Origin: Acidobacteriota bacterium | GTDB lineage: Bacteria > Acidobacteriota > Terriglobia > Terriglobales > Acidobacteriaceae | Assembly (NCBI GenBank): GCA_021802085.1 | Contig: JAKAAZ010000210.1 | Coordinates: 1-6,165, forward strand | Direction: 5' to 3' | Length of the DNA: 6,165 nt | Part shown: positions 6,032-6,165 of the stretch, piece by piece | Layout of the letters: the number at the start of each line of letters is the position of its first letter | Position numbering within the stretch: position 1 is the first letter of the stretch | The notes under the pieces: model-generated | What the model saw: only the letters and a program-made list of their open reading frames with translations | Databases searched by the model: none | Told to the model about the DNA's origin: nothing | Position numbers and translations under genes: made by a program

Positions 6032-6165
6032 TCAGAACGATATACGCGCGGCGAGTTGAAGCATCCGGTTATTCAGCGACGTAGCAGTCACGACGCCGAA
6101 CGACGGAGTTCCGACGGCACTGCCCGGCTGCTGAAACTGAGGGTGATTCAATGAGTTGAACGCTT
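6032..6165 (-). CDS. C-terminus of a TonB-dependent receptor (outer-membrane beta-barrel), 5' part beyond the window
   Basis: The minus strand from 6163 reads in frame for 43 residues to TGA at 6032-6034: A-F-N-S-L-N-H-P-Q-F, Q-Q-P-G-S-A-V-G-T-P, S-F-G-V-V-T-A-T-S-L, N-N-R-M-L-Q-L-A-A-R, I-S-F. This closely matches the ending I know from acidobacterial TonB-dependent receptors with an N-terminal carboxypeptidase-regulatory-like domain (F-N-x-x-N-H-P-x-F ... P-S-F-G ... R-x-x-Q-L-x-x-R-x-x-F). The last strand, alternating hydrophobic residues ending in Phe, is the usual outer-membrane assembly signal. Such receptors take up oligosaccharides or other large ligands using TonB energy. It precedes the sulfatase on the same strand, 179 bases away, so the two probably belong to one uptake and processing locus. 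The fragment is short, so the family call rests on the tail pattern only. Confidence 0.72.
   Translation of the reverse strand, partial: AFNSLNHPQFQQPGSAVGTPSFGVVTATSLNNRMLQLAARISF

Overview
The window looks like a glycan-degradation locus from a member of the Acidobacteriota (Terriglobia type). The main clue is a short coding tail at the right edge. It has the ending I associate with the large carboxypeptidase-regulatory-like TonB-dependent receptors of that group: an N-H-P-x-F segment, a P-G/V-G/S-F-G stretch and a final aromatic beta-strand ending in Phe. A dispersed-type palindrome with CCTGAGC/GCTCAGG arms also fits. The taxonomic assignment is inference; no rRNA or housekeeping gene is present.

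Layout. Positions 2-2146 (+) hold the 3' part of a GH92-family glycosidase whose N-terminus lies outside the window. Directly after its stop is a roughly 154-bp palindromic, MITE-like element (2162-2315) with imperfect terminal inverted repeats and a 7-bp direct repeat on each side. Positions 2467-3765 (+) encode a 12-helix MFS transporter with a non-AUG start. Positions 3766-4355 are a 590-bp gene-poor stretch between convergent genes; near its left end is a fragment resembling the 5' half of a tRNA-Leu. Positions 4356-5852 (-) encode a complete Tat-exported type I sulfatase. Upstream of it on the same strand (5876-5991) is a frameshifted remnant that looks like a TonB-dependent receptor C-terminus, and at 6032-6165 is the in-frame C-terminus of a receptor running off the window.

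How the genes may work together (inference). A TonB-dependent receptor would bring oligosaccharides across the outer membrane, the periplasmic sulfatase would remove sulfate esters, the GH92 enzyme would cleave alpha-mannosidic linkages, and the MFS carrier would take the released sugar into the cytoplasm. The substrate would be a decorated, mannose-containing glycan. The most interesting detail is that the GH92 protein has Gln where the family's general-acid Glu normally sits (motif G-N-Q-P instead of G-N-E-P). I recall this substitution from GH92 enzymes that release mannose-1-phosphate. Substrate predictions from ordinary GH92 mannosidases may therefore not apply.
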